64,000 nucleotides of DNA from Chlorops oryzae (lineage: Eukaryota; Arthropoda; Insecta; Diptera; Chloropidae). The first letter of the stretch is position 1; every line of letters begins with the position of its first letter. A model generated the notes under the pieces. That model saw nothing but the letters and a program-made list of their open reading frames with translations. It had not been told where the DNA came from and ran no database searches. Both the position numbers and the translations under genes were made by a program. The stretch covers positions 144,508,420 through 144,572,419 of the forward strand of contig CM035806.1 of the NCBI GenBank assembly GCA_020466095.1, in the 5' to 3' direction. Below, piece by piece: positions 1-10,409 of the stretch.

Positions 1-417
1 CATACTAGGGTGTGCGATGGCGAAAAAAGCATTTGAGAGCAGCACATTGCTCTTTTCTCTCTAAATGTCAATTTATAGAAAACCAGTTTGATAACTCTCT
101 CTTCTTTGCCCTCTCTTTGAATGTTTCGAAAATTTAAAAAAATCTCTTTTTAACAATTTTTGTTCGCCTCTGCCAGGGATCGAACCCGCGATCTTCGGAT
201 TCTGAGTCGAGCACTCATCATCTACGCCACTTCATGCTAATGCTGAACTGACGGTAAAACCTTATTTAAATTTCAGTAGCCAATGAGAGTCAAGCACATG
301 AACAGCATCCCTTTACGATGACATGTCCTGCAAGATATCATGCATGACAATGTCACCTATATGTCATCGATGACATCATTGGTGACTTTGTCATGCAGGA
401 GATAATTTTCCGCTGGG
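1..417 (+). mobile_element. MITE-A copy 1 (right part, cut by window start)
   Basis: This is the right three-quarters of a repeat found five times in the window. It holds the shared block GCGATGGCGAAAAAAGC, a stretch resembling a tRNA on the minus strand (about 166-238: B box GGTTCGATCCC, A box TGGCGTAGATGATGAGTGC), and the right end rich in TGTCAT/ATGACA motifs. It finishes in TTTTCCGCTGGG at 417, followed by TA. The left terminus lies outside the window. There is no coding capacity, so it must have been moved by an enzyme encoded elsewhere. Confidence 0.85.
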
Positions 418-913
418 TAAGTGAGTGAGGGAATTCTTTTTCGTACGCTCTGCAGTCTAAACGGTTTTGATGGATTTTATTGGTCGAGAGGTGTCATTAG
501 ATGCATCTCAATTGTGAAAGAGACACTGAGTACTTATAAAAAATAAAAGAAATTATGAAAAAAAAAAATATATTATGTCCTTTCATTTATTTTCTTCTCA
601 GGACCTATTGATGGAGGACTAAAATAAAAAAAAATTAAAAATAAAAGGTGACTCTTTAAATGGCTTTAATCTTATGCGAATGGAGCTCATATCCATGAAT
701 AAGTCAAGTTTTTCTTCTTCTGCTTTGTTATATGTATGTATGTGCATTTGATTTCCTTTTCCTGCCAACGTTGTTACTCTTCCTCATTCTGATTGAATGG
801 CGTCTGTTTTTATTTAAATGACAGTTGGTGTTTCAGCTACTCGTCGTGTGGGTGTGCTCCAGAGTGAGCGTAAGTTGGAGTGTGTTTGCCTTTCTGCCTG
901 TGTATCTCTGTCT

Positions 914-949
<36 letters not shown>

Positions 950-2527
950 GGTTTAAGTGTGTTTTTGTGTTGATGTTTTTATCTATTTTAGAACTTTAGA
1001 CTCGTATCATTAGTAAACATGATGTGTTCTTGGACTAAATTAATTTGACATTTTTCGTTTCTGTAAAAATCGCAGGTCCTCTTCAACGCTCTTCCGCCGC
1101 TCCTTTGCATTTCACATTGGCAGGCTTCGGCTGCTTTGGTTTTCTTCTTATTTTGTTGTCTGTGTTATTTTCCATACTTTGTTTTATTTTATTTATTTTT
1201 TTTTTCTATTCATTGCGAATCCATATGTCAATTTAAATTAAGTAATGCTCTCAGAAAAAGGTATCTTTTTTCTTTCGATCCGCCCCGTTATGTTCTGTTT
1301 CGTTTTGTTTTTCCATTTTTTTTTTTTTTTTTTTTTTTGCCTAATATTGAAGACTCGATTTCGTTGTCGTGGCATCCGAGTGGATTGGAAGGTAAATGAA
1401 GATGTTTTTATATTTATTTGTTTTGTATGGATTGAGTATTGCTCGATTAGTTGACAACCTAATGCCAATTTAAAGATGACAAGTGGAATAAAAGAGAGAA
1501 CAACAACAACATTTGAATGGCATGTCAACTGGAGGCATTGAAAAAAAGAAAAAAAGGTCCCATTTTTCTATAGAAAAGAAATATAATAATAATAAAAAGC
1601 TTTTGCCATTTTGTTTTGATAATCCTTTTGCAGAAACACCAGAAAATATGATAGCAACTCATCAAGACAGAAGAATACAACGAATCGCCATTTTTGCTTA
1701 AAAGAAAGATGAAGAAAAAAACATTTTTTTTCTAAAAATATAAAAGCACAAGCTTAGGCGCATCGGCATCGAATTAAGATATAATCAAATCTCTTTCATA
1801 GCATCCACCTATGATGTGCTTATGTGGGAGGAAATAAGAATTGAGGGGAAAATTAGCACGGTTCCGACGCATTGGGCATAACAGCGAAGTTCTTTTGATA
1901 TAATGGCTATGCTTTTGTTTGTGCAGTCACGCCCGCTTAATTCCATTCTGATATGCATAAAAGGGTTAAAATTCACCATTCTATGTAATGTTATGTTCTC
2001 ACTAGGTCGGGTTAGGGTTATCGGCGTAACTCATGGTTTCAATTGTCAAAACACATATAAAAAAATCATCTAACCCGAAAATATACGCTGGGTTAACATT
2101 TAACTCTGAGGTTAGCGCAGAGTTGCATTTGAAAATTTCAGTTACATTTGCTAACACCGAGTACAAAAATCGGGTAAAAATTTAATATGACACTGGCAGG
2201 AAGCTTTCGCGTGCAGAAAATGAGTGCTGAAGGATGTAAGTATTTGGAACTGTAATTTTTGATCACAGCACGTGGAACATTTTGTGATGCCGCTTTCACC
2301 AATAGCTCCATTCATCTTTTTCTGTAATGCGAGTAGTCGCAGTATAAATTTTCACCACTTCAGAAGTAGTGCAGAAGTAAGTAGTCAACTTTCCGGCTGG
2401 GTCATATGAAGTCAGTAAACTAACTCGCTCGAAGCTCATTTGAACGCTTTGAGTTAAGTATCGGGTTAAGAACTTAATCCCCTATAGTAAGAACATAGCA
2501 TAAGGGCTCTTCAAAATTTCAAAGCTT
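418..2527. other. Non-coding AT-rich stretch
   Basis: No convincing exon or complete mobile element. It holds a GT microsatellite near 917-947, a poly-T run near 1317-1338 and several poly-A runs. The part from about 1985 to 2400 has GGGTTA/TAACCC motifs and CTGGG ends (2086-2091, 2393-2397) that recall decayed TIR elements, but I could not pair the ends. Confidence 0.5.
917..947. repeat. GT dinucleotide microsatellite
   Basis: About fifteen uninterrupted GT units. Confidence 0.9.
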
Positions 2528-2860
2528 CCCTGTACAAATAATCTTGGACCTAGGTGAGTCCGTATGCTATCAACCCAAAATTGGTATGAAAAACGACCGG
2601 TATAGGGCTAATCTCTATCGGACTCATTCTCGTCTAGTAGTTGGCATAGATTAGATCGTATTTAGGTGAGTTGTGACAAAGAAACTAACTCGCGACTCAC
2701 GGGGAACCAACCTCACATGCTCCGATAAGGGACCGGTTGTTTTTCAATGCAAGCCCTATCTTAAAGGAGGTGAGTTGAATGTATAGAAAGGCGACCGGTC
2801 CTGATTTCTCTTTAAGACTGACTCGCGGTCGATCGAGGACCAGTCCCATTTACGGCAGGG
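2528..2860. mobile_element. MITE-C-like element, diverged copy
   Basis: The stretch starts CCCTGTACAAAT and ends CATTTACGGCAGGG, giving imperfect terminal inverted repeats flanked by TT on both sides. Its right end (GGACCAGTCCCATTTACGG) aligns with the right end of the element at 18812-19230 (GGGTCAGTCCATTTTACTG), and both interiors repeat GACCGGTC-type motifs. It has no open reading frame of note. The assignment rests on terminal similarity and could be chance in part. Confidence 0.45.
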
Positions 2861-3267
2861 TTCATTTATCCACACATTCGTCTCCGGTCGTCACTAGGGA
2901 ATTAGCGCCAAAAAATTGAATTGAATTTATTTTTAAATCTTAATCTCCAATTTTGGGAATTTTCACATTCCAATCGCAACACACACATATGTACATAATA
3001 AGCCCACGAAATAACCCAAGCGACACAACTTGTCTTTAAACGGTCTTCAAGAGCGCTCAGAGACCAATTAATGAGAGCTAATGCTCTCAGATAAGCTCTT
3101 TGAGCGCTCTTGAAGACCTTACAAAGACTAAAAGGACGCAAAAAGGCGGGGCTTTGTGGCCTTATGAGAGTTTTTAGAGACTCACTAATCCCTCTCAATA
3201 AGTTCTTTGTAAGAGTTTCCAAAGACTTGACGTCACTGGAAATCTCTGAAAGGTCTTTTTAAACCTA

Positions 3268-3839
3268 CCCAGCGGGAAATGTCCCGCGGACATCCCCGAT
3301 AATGTCCTAGTGACTTCGGAGCCGGAATGCATGCTATTTCCGATGACACTTTGTATGACATTTACACAGGAGCTGATAGGGACTTCAGCGTTGACATTAT
3401 CACCAGAAGGAAATGTCACTGGTCATGCTAGGGGATGCGATGGCGAAAAAAGCATTTGAGAGCAGCACATCATGCTCTTTTATCTCTAAATGTCAATTTA
3501 TAGAAACCAGTTTGACAACTCTCTTCTTTGCCCTCTCTTTGAATGTTTCGAAAATTTTTAAAAATCTATTTTTAACAATTTTTGTTCGCCTCTGCCAGGG
3601 ATCGAACCCGCGATCTTCGGATTCTGACTCGAGCACTCATCGTCTACGCCACTTCATGCTAACGCTGAACTGACGCTAAAACCTTATTTAAATTTCAGTA
3701 GCCAATGAGGTTCAAGCACATGAACAGCATCCCTCCACGATGATAAGTCCCCCAAGATGTCATGCATGACAATGTCACCTATATGTCATCGATGACACCA
3801 TTGGTGACTTTGTCATGCAGGAGATAATTTTCCGCTGGG
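3268..3839 (+). mobile_element. MITE-A copy 2, full length
   Basis: A complete 572-bp copy. The left end is CCCAGCGGGAAATGTCCC; the right end read inward on the other strand is CCCAGCGGAAAATTATC, so only about 13 bp are inverted. Both ends then carry clusters of TGACA/TGTCA words, including the palindrome TGTCATCGATGACA on the right. TA flanks each end, as expected for a 2-bp target duplication. A tRNA-like segment lies in the middle on the minus strand. A short open frame at 3413-3673 runs across the element in every copy and looks incidental. Confidence 0.88.
3588..3660 (-). other. tRNA-like module inside MITE-A copy 2
   Basis: Read on the minus strand, it has an A-box-like TGGCGTAGACGATGAGTGC and a near-consensus B box GGTTCGATCCC, about 28 bp apart at their nearest edges. 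The T-arm can form four of five pairs around the loop TTCGATC. No matching acceptor stem is visible, so this is not a functional tRNA gene. It is a tRNA-derived sequence that may still recruit RNA polymerase III. Confidence 0.65.
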
Positions 3840-4170
3840 TACCTTTAGGCCTACTCTCACAAAGCTCTTTAAAATGTGTTTTGAAGAGTTTTCTAAATAT
3901 GAATGTGTTGTTACCTCATTGAAATACCAATATGAGAGTTTCCGAAGAGTTAAAAAAAAAAAACATTATCGGAAATCGGTCTTCGGACGGTGTTCAAATA
4001 GTTTATTGAGAGCTTTCTAAGACATCCGACTTTTGAAGTATTCTAAAGACATTTGAAAGAGTTTTTTGAGATAAGATATTTTTTAAAGTTTTCATTATAC
4101 TTTTCAGAGAGTTTTCAAAGACATTAAGTTTTTCAAAGCCCTTCTAAAGAGCATTCAATGAGTTTTATGT

Positions 4171-5045
4171 CTAAGAATACTCTCCAAATTTGATATCTGT
4201 GTCGCTTGGGAAGCCCGCCTTAACGACTTGTGAAATCGTTTTTTATGAACGATATAAAATCAAGAAAAAGAGCTACAGAACCTTTTCGAATATCATTCTC
4301 AGAAACCAATTTGCTCCTAACCAAAAAAAAAAAAAGGAAAAAAAGTCCAAATCGGAATATGACACGTCCGTGAATGAGGAATTCGAAATTCGGATTCATT
4401 TTTTCTCGCTTTCCCTTTACGTCATTTTTCTTTAAAACTTTCCCCTTGAATTGGAGCTCATCTTCATGCTTTCGTAAATTCTTAAAGGCGCTCAACGTGG
4501 GTCAACAATTCGTCTCCGGCAATTGTAATCCGGCTGCTTTATTAACGACGTGATGGATTTTTCAGCAATCAATTTCAAGTTTTCCTTCCATTTCCAACAA
4601 TTTTTTAAATAAATTTTCTTATATTTTTTATTTATTTTTTTTATGGTTTTTTTTTATTTTACTTTTTTTTTGGTTTTTTTTTTTATGTATCACTGTCCGA
4701 ATCAAGTCAAGTCAATATCGCCAGCGATGGCATGCAGCATTTTTCAATGTCAAATTGTTGTGGTCTCTCTGTAATAAGTTCCATGCGATTTTGAGTGTTT
4801 TGTCAAGGGGAAACACAATGAAATGGAATACCTCGATGCTTAACGAGCTTAGTTTTGTTTTCCCCATAGTACACTACGGTACAAGTGGTCGAAATTCTTT
4901 TGTCGCATCCACGAATGCAGCAGTAAGTGAAGACGAGAAGATTTTTATTTATTTTCCTCATATTTTCCTAACGATGGCAGCAATACTCAATTCTAACGTG
5001 GCAGGGGTAAGGAGTTTCCTTAATCAATAGAGTATTGCGCCTATA
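4171..5045. other. Non-coding AT-rich stretch
   Basis: Poly-A near 4321-4334 and poly-T stretches at 4620-4685. I see no gene and no recognisable element. Confidence 0.5.
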
Positions 5046-6709
5046 CAGGGTGTTTCGCATAAGGAGGTGATAGGTGGGGTCAAGACCGACCAAGAATCGT
5101 ATGGGATGGGGGAATGATCGCAAATGCATCCCTGAGAAGTTATAGGGCCTTAAAGTTTTGAAGCAGTCAGTCGAAAAAAAAATTTTTCCCACGATGATGG
5201 TTTGTCGCACGAAAAAAATTTTAACGCGGTTTGAAGGCCAATTGTATGGGATTTTAGGAAAAAGGCAATTCTTGCTTAAAAGTTGAACCTTTGATGGAGA
5301 AATAACCGGTTAAAGTCAAAAGTTCCAAAAAAAAATTCAATTTTCTTACTTTCACAGCCATTTTTGTACGAAAAGTGTGCAATTAACAACACTTTTTTTT
5401 ATTTTTCACAAAACTCTCTACCAATTTCCTTTAATTTGGTACCGAATATGTCTAAGAAATTTTTTGAAATAAGACGCAGAATTTTATTTTCGATTGGTGT
5501 TATTTTTTCAATTTTTTTTAATGATGCATTCGAAACCGCAAAAGAAAAAATCGACGAAATTGACTTAAATAATAACACTGCACAACAAAATCGAACTTTT
5601 TGCGTGCCTTTGACTTGAAACCAATTTTTTTTTGTAGTATTTGTTTCGCTGAATCTCAATATATGCGTAAAATTTGAAAGTTAGCTCGCGTTTTTTAAAT
5701 ATCCGTTAAGAAAGGTTTTGCGAATTTTTGTCAATATTTTTTAGTCGTAGCCCCATTATCGTTCGACAGTTTCAAAAAAACTTTAATTTATATGAAAGAA
5801 GAGTAAAAATACAACATATTCTTCATACATATGGATGAAATCGGTTCAACAGTTTAGGCGCTATAGGTCGATAAAGGCGAGAATTTTATGAAGTTTTTAA
5901 CAATTTTGTACAAAAACTTGATTTCAAACCCATATAATTTCCGAAAAAGGTCCGGTATTTAAGTTCAGGCTATCTTACGTAAAAGAGTGGATTTCTAAGA
6001 GCATTTCAAGACCAAGAAAAAAAAATCCGATCAATGGTTCATATTTTAATTGGGTTTTTAGAAAAAATGAGACGACTTTTTTTTACGCCGGAAAATATGC
6101 CACATTTTTTTTATATATATTAATATAACATAAAGACAGAAATAAAAAAAATGTGGCATATTTTCCGGCGTAAAAAAAGTCGTCTCATTTTTTCTAAAAA
6201 CCCAATTAAAATATGAACCATTGATCGGATTTTTTTTTCGTGGTCTTGAAATGCTCTTAGAAATCCACTCTTTTACGTAAGATAGCCTGAACTTAAATAC
6301 CGGACCTTTTTCGGAAATTATATGGGTTTGAAATCAAGTTTTTGTACAAAATTGTTAAAAACTTCATAAAATTCTCGCCTTTATCGACCTATAGCGCCTA
6401 AACTGTTGAACCGATTTCATCCATATGTATGAAGAATATGTTGTATTTTTACTCTTCTTTCATATAAATTAAAGTTTTTTTGAAACTGTCGAACGATAAT
6501 GGGGCTACGACTAAAAAATATTGACAAAAATTCGCAAAACCTTTCTTAACGGATATTTAAAAAACGCGAGCTAACTTTCAAATTTTACGCATATATTGAG
6601 ATTCAGCGAAACAAATACTACAAAAAAAAATTGGTTTCAAGTCAAAGGCAATTTTATTGTTGAGCAGTGTAATATGCTAAAAAGAATAAACTCTTGTATT
6701 TTCAGCACC
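5046..6709. mobile_element. TIR element with CAGGGTG end, containing a long foldback
   Basis: It starts at TA followed by CAGGGTGTTTCG. The first 500 bp match the element at 59589-60389 in order and content: GGGGTCAAGACC-like block, AAATGCATCCCTGA, GAGTTATA, then a block ending TTTGAAATAAGAC. The related copy ends CAGCACCCTG; here the possible counterpart is TCAGCACCGG near 6703-6712, so the right end is uncertain. The centre is occupied by the inverted repeat listed separately. No transposase is visible. Confidence 0.55.
5605..6650. repeat. Near-perfect 510-bp inverted repeat, 27-bp spacer
   Basis: The left arm at 5605-6114 and the right arm at 6142-6650 are reverse complements. By eye I find one substitution (in the AAGACCA/CGAAAA region) and one base of length difference in a T run. 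The spacer is 6115-6141. Weaker complementarity continues outward, with ACACTGCACAACA on the left matched by ACACTGCTCAACA on the right. A transcript through here would fold into a very long stable hairpin. There is no meaningful coding frame. Confidence 0.93.
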
Positions 6710-7029
6710 GGAAACCACTTTGAACTAGAGTTGTAAAATTTAAGAAAAAATCGATTTTCGATTAATAGAAGACCTGCATAATTATAAATCGATGTTGGAT
6801 GATTAATTCAAACAAAAAATCGATTAAATCGATTTATTTTTAATTTTTCCAAACATATTTATAACAGCAATTTTTCGTTTTCTGAAGTTTATTAACAAAC
6901 TTAAAAATTTTTGCCTACGTATACTCTTAGAAAGTTCATTCAACGCAAACGCATTCAAACGGGAATTGCCAAAGAATCGATGAGCAAGATTGACCTAATG
7001 TAAAAGCAGTCAATCAATTATTCAGGTCT

Positions 7030-7345
7030 TTTACACTGTAGAAATTGCAGATCGGAGGAGGAAGAAGAATCAGTGAGCCACCTCATGTATCACTGCCCGG
7101 GTCTGGCCAGGAGAAGATCCAGGCTGCTCGGCTCCTTCTTCTTCTCCTTCTCCTCCCTCACCGGGCTATCATCTGTTTGAGTAAAATACATGGGCCGTTT
7201 CATAAATGAGTCCAATTGGCTCCACCAAACGGGAAACTAGGGTGGCATGCCTTCCCCCGTGGTATCACCACGGGCCAATACGCGGCCTAAGTGTGTCCCC
7301 TTAAAGGGAGCAGCCACCCTAACCTAACGTAACCTAACACTAGTC
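7030..7345 (+). mobile_element. 5'-truncated LINE end with TAACC tail
   Basis: The zinc-knuckle coding end is followed by about 140 bp of 3' untranslated sequence with GGCCTAAGTGTGTCCCC and AGCCACCC. It closes with a short (CTAAC)n-like tail near 7318-7342. The same end, with CCTAAGTGTGTCACC and the same pentamer tail, occurs on the minus strand at 52692-53345. The 5' breakpoint is approximate. GTCAAT words on both sides suggest, but do not prove, a target duplication. Confidence 0.65.
7037..7180 (+). pseudogene. LINE ORF2 C-terminal zinc-knuckle fragment
   Basis: Forty-seven codons ending in TGA. Near the start is C-x2-C-x10-H-x4-C (CRNC...HLMYHC), followed by PGLARRRSRLLG. This layout is typical of the extreme C-terminus of ORF2 proteins of R1/Jockey-type non-LTR retrotransposons, where it is thought to bind RNA or DNA. 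The reverse transcriptase and endonuclease are absent, so the copy is strongly 5'-truncated. A run of TTC/TCC codons follows the motif. Confidence 0.7.
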
Positions 7346-7786
7346 AATTAATGATATTCAATTATAGTTCTTTTCCCTCTTGGAGATGCATTCAGAAGAA
7401 TTGACCGTCAATTTCTGTAATTTTTTTTTCCAATTTTGCAGATGGTTTTGCTTATATTTTAAACAGATGCCAGAAAGTTTCCAAAAAATCTAACATCGAA
7501 TGAAAAAATCGATTTTATTTAAAATCGAAAAAAAACATAATCGATGCTAAAAAATCGATTCTAAGCCAAAAAAAAAATCTATTAAATCGAAACTTTGAAT
7601 GTTTTTTTACAACCATACTTTAAACAGTTAATTTAAGAAAAATATGACGGAGAATTTAGCTATACTTAACCTCCTACACATATGAACCTAATGCAATTGA
7701 GAGAAGAAGGAATCAAGCGAAAAGCCAACTCTGATCTTAGTTCGTTAGTTAAAATGAAAAGGATAAAGAGAGAAAGATTAATGAAT

Positions 7787-8029
7787 GGGGCTCGGATTTT
7801 GTTGACTTTTACAACTTTAAAGCATACTTTATGGAGCACAAATTTTGTTCAACTCACCTAAAGTCAGGATTTAAATCGATTTTTAGCTACAAAAATAATT
7901 GTTTTGAAATTAAAAAAGCGATTTAAAGTTCAACTTCGCTTAACTTATTCGCAAAGTGGTGGTACGAAAATATTTTTGCCCCATAAAGTATGCTTTAAAT
8001 TTATAAAAGTCATAAAAATCCGAGCCCTG
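7787..8029. mobile_element. MITE-D copy 1
   Basis: About 243 bp with roughly 50-bp inverted ends: GGGCTCGGATTTTGTTGAC...AAAGCATACTTTATGG on the left, answered by CCATAAAGTATGCTTTAAA...AATCCGAGCCC on the right. A second copy lies at 50992-51232. No coding capacity. The probable full terminus is CAGGGCTCGGATTTT, judged from the right end here and the left end of copy 2. Confidence 0.75.
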
Positions 8030-8968
8030 TAAATGAATGAACAAAAAATATGACAGAGAAAGCTAATCCGGTTCAATAAAGAACGGTGAAGTTTCTCTGT
8101 GATAATTTTCATATTCACAAAAAAAAAAAATGAAGTAAAGATAAAAAGTCAATAAGTCTTTAATAAGATCCAATCATTGTGACTCCAGCATATTGTCGAG
8201 CTTTTTCTCCCATCCAGTTAAAAAACGCTTCACCTTTTCTAGATTAAAAATAAGCAAAGAAAAAAAATCTCATTTCAATTAAAGTTTTAACGACCTTTTG
8301 CCAAGGACGGAATACCAAAAAAAGAAAAAAAAACCAAAAAAAAGAGCGTACAAGAAAATAAGCAGCGAATTATCGAGACCATTAATGAGACTATAAAAGA
8401 CTTTGAAGTTGTAAAATCGTATTGATATCTTTATTATCACTTTTCTCGCAACCTCTAATTCAACGAGAACTCATTAAAAAGAAAAAAAAAACGAATCCAA
8501 AAGGCAAAAAAGGAAACTTTTGGAAAACAGCAAAACAGAATCCTTGTCTTTATGACTTCCAGCTTCACAGCTCGCCGGGTTAAAATGTTAGAGCCCCACC
8601 CAAAAAAAAAAAAAAGGAAGAGAGTGAAAGCATGAAAGCAAATGTTAATTAATAACAAAATAAAAGAGCAAGAGGAATAAATGAAAAGATCAAAACAAAA
8701 AAAAAAATCAAAAAAACAAATTCTTTTTCCAATGGGATGAGGAATTTGTTTTTCTTTTCCTCTGATCCTGTTCCTTAGTGATTTTGCGTTAGTAGGAAAT
8801 ATTTTCTTATTTATATTATTTTTTAATTTCTATTTTTTATTCCTTTTTTTCGCATTTATGTAGAAATTTCCTTTGAGCTATAAAATCCATTTGAGAGATC
8901 CACTCGACGCTCAATACAAGAAACATGTCGCAATGCATTTTTTATGACTTTCTGTGTTTGCATGGGTG
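8030..8968. other. Non-coding AT-rich stretch
   Basis: Rich in poly-A runs (8121-8130, 8605-8616, 8697-8707). Nothing recognisable beyond that. Confidence 0.5.
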
Positions 8969-9516
8969 CCCAGCGGAAAATTATCTCCTGCATGACAAAG
9001 TCACCAATGATGTCATCGATGACATATAGGTGACATTGTCGTGCATGACATCTCGTCATGTGCTTGACTCTCATTGGTTACTGAAATTTAAATAAGGTTT
9101 TAGCGTCAGTTCAGCGTTAGCATGAAGTGGCGTAGATCATGAGTGCTCGACTAAGAATCCGAAGATCGCGGGTTCGATCCCTGGCAGAGGCGAACAAAAA
9201 TTGTTAAAAATAGATTTTTAAAAATTTTCGAAACATTCAAAGAGAGGGCAAAGAAGAGAGTTATCGAACTGGTTTCTATAAATTGACATTTAGAGAGAAA
9301 AGAGCATGATGTGCTGCTCTCAAATGCTTTTTTCGCCATCGCATCCCCTAGCATGACCAGTGAAATTTTCTAATCTTCCGGTGATAATGTCACCGCTGAA
9401 GTCCCTGTCAGCTCCTGTGTAAATGTCATACAAAGTGTCACCGGAAATAGCATGCATTCCGGCTCCGAAGTCACTAGGACATCATCGGGGATGTCCGCGG
9501 GACATTTCCCGCTGGG
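8969..9516 (-). mobile_element. MITE-A copy 3, full length, minus orientation
   Basis: A complete 548-bp copy running opposite to copies 1, 2, 4 and 5. It opens CCCAGCGGAAAATTATC and closes GGGACATTTCCCGCTGGG. The flanking dinucleotide is TG on both sides, not TA. It lacks part of the right subterminal block that the other copies have between the tRNA-like region and the end: the segment around AACAGCATCCCTCC is missing. Confidence 0.85.
9121..9190 (+). other. tRNA-like module inside MITE-A copy 3
   Basis: On the plus strand: A-box-like TGGCGTAGATCATGAGTGC at 9128-9146, then GAAGATCGCG and B box GGTTCGATCCC at 9171-9181. Same module as in the other MITE-A copies, with a few point differences. 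Confidence 0.65.
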
Positions 9517-10409
9517 TGTGTATGCGTGTGTTCTTGTGTGTGTGTGTGTGCGTTTTCTAGTGCTTCTCCAGAGGAAAAGACCACTCTGAAGTCACCGATT
9601 GTGTCAAAATGCGACCGCAGCTGGTCCCCATGCAATTTCGATGGACACTGTCATTCATTTGTCTACTTATAAAGCGTATTTGAGAGCACTATATGAAACC
9701 CCATCCCCCCTTCCTTTTATAGCTCTCTTTTTTTATTGTTTTGTGTCTCCTGACAAACGATTGTATACCTCCAGAAGTTCTTTTATGAGCTTCCCTGTTT
9801 GTCGTCTGAGTGGAAAAATGAAATTTACTGCGACTTTTCTTATAAGTACTTATTTGAATTTTCATACACAGTGCGACACGATTTTATAAACAAAAATTTG
9901 ACGACTGTTTTTGAAAGTTCTCGGTGAGTATAACAACGCCTCATACTCAGTTTTGTCATGTCACCTCTACTTTTTTTTTTAATAGACTTCAAAAACTGCG
10001 GCCGAGAATTAAATTACTCATTTTCTTATGGCTATATCTCGTAATCCGTTCAATATTTTAATTTCCCTTCTATCACAATTTATAGCTTTGAACTCATTTT
10101 AAATAGTTTTAGTACAAACCGACCCGAAAAAACTCTATCTAGTAGGTGGAAATTGCAAACATTCCTAAAATTTGACGTGTTTTTTTTTATCATATTTTAT
10201 TTTGTATGGCCTATAGCTCCCAAGGCAATAAAAATTTTTTTAAAATTTCTTGATGCAAATATAGAAAGACTATAACGAAAAAACCAAAAATCAGATGAAA
10301 AAATCAAAATTACCCTTTGGGTATGCACGAAATTTTTCAACCCAACGCAAATGGTTCATAACCGCGAGAATGAGAAAAAATCTTACCTTTTTTTCTCTCT
10401 TCTTCCAAA
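9517..10409. other. Non-coding stretch
   Basis: A short GT-rich patch at 9515-9550, then AT-rich sequence without a recognisable gene or element. Confidence 0.45.

Larger units (their letters stand above)
2980..4170. repeat. Decayed repetitive tract split by MITE-A
   Basis: Apart from the MITE-A inserted at 3268-3839, this tract is a loose series of related words such as AAGAGCTTT, GAGAGTTTTC, TTCAAAGAC and CTCTTGAAGAC at irregular spacing. A short hairpin sits at 3042-3118, with GGTCTTCAAGAGCGCTCA matched by TGAGCGCTCTTGAAGACC. It looks like an old tandem or foldback repeat that has drifted. Confidence 0.4.
6726..7617. mobile_element. hAT-like non-autonomous element, interrupted
   Basis: It starts TAGAGTTGTAAAA and ends TTTTTTTACAACCATA, giving related inverted ends. 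Inside each end lie runs of ATCGATTT/TCGATTAA. The flanks are CTTTGAAC (6718-6725) and CTTTAAAC (7618-7625), an 8-bp duplication with one mismatch, which is the hAT pattern. A LINE fragment has inserted into it at about 7030-7345. Confidence 0.6.

Noticed and set aside
3413..3673. 86-codon frame recurring in MITE-A copies (also 9151-9354, 23678-23935, 62391-62576)
   Set aside because: Recurs only because the repeat recurs; it crosses the tRNA-like module, and its start and length vary between copies.
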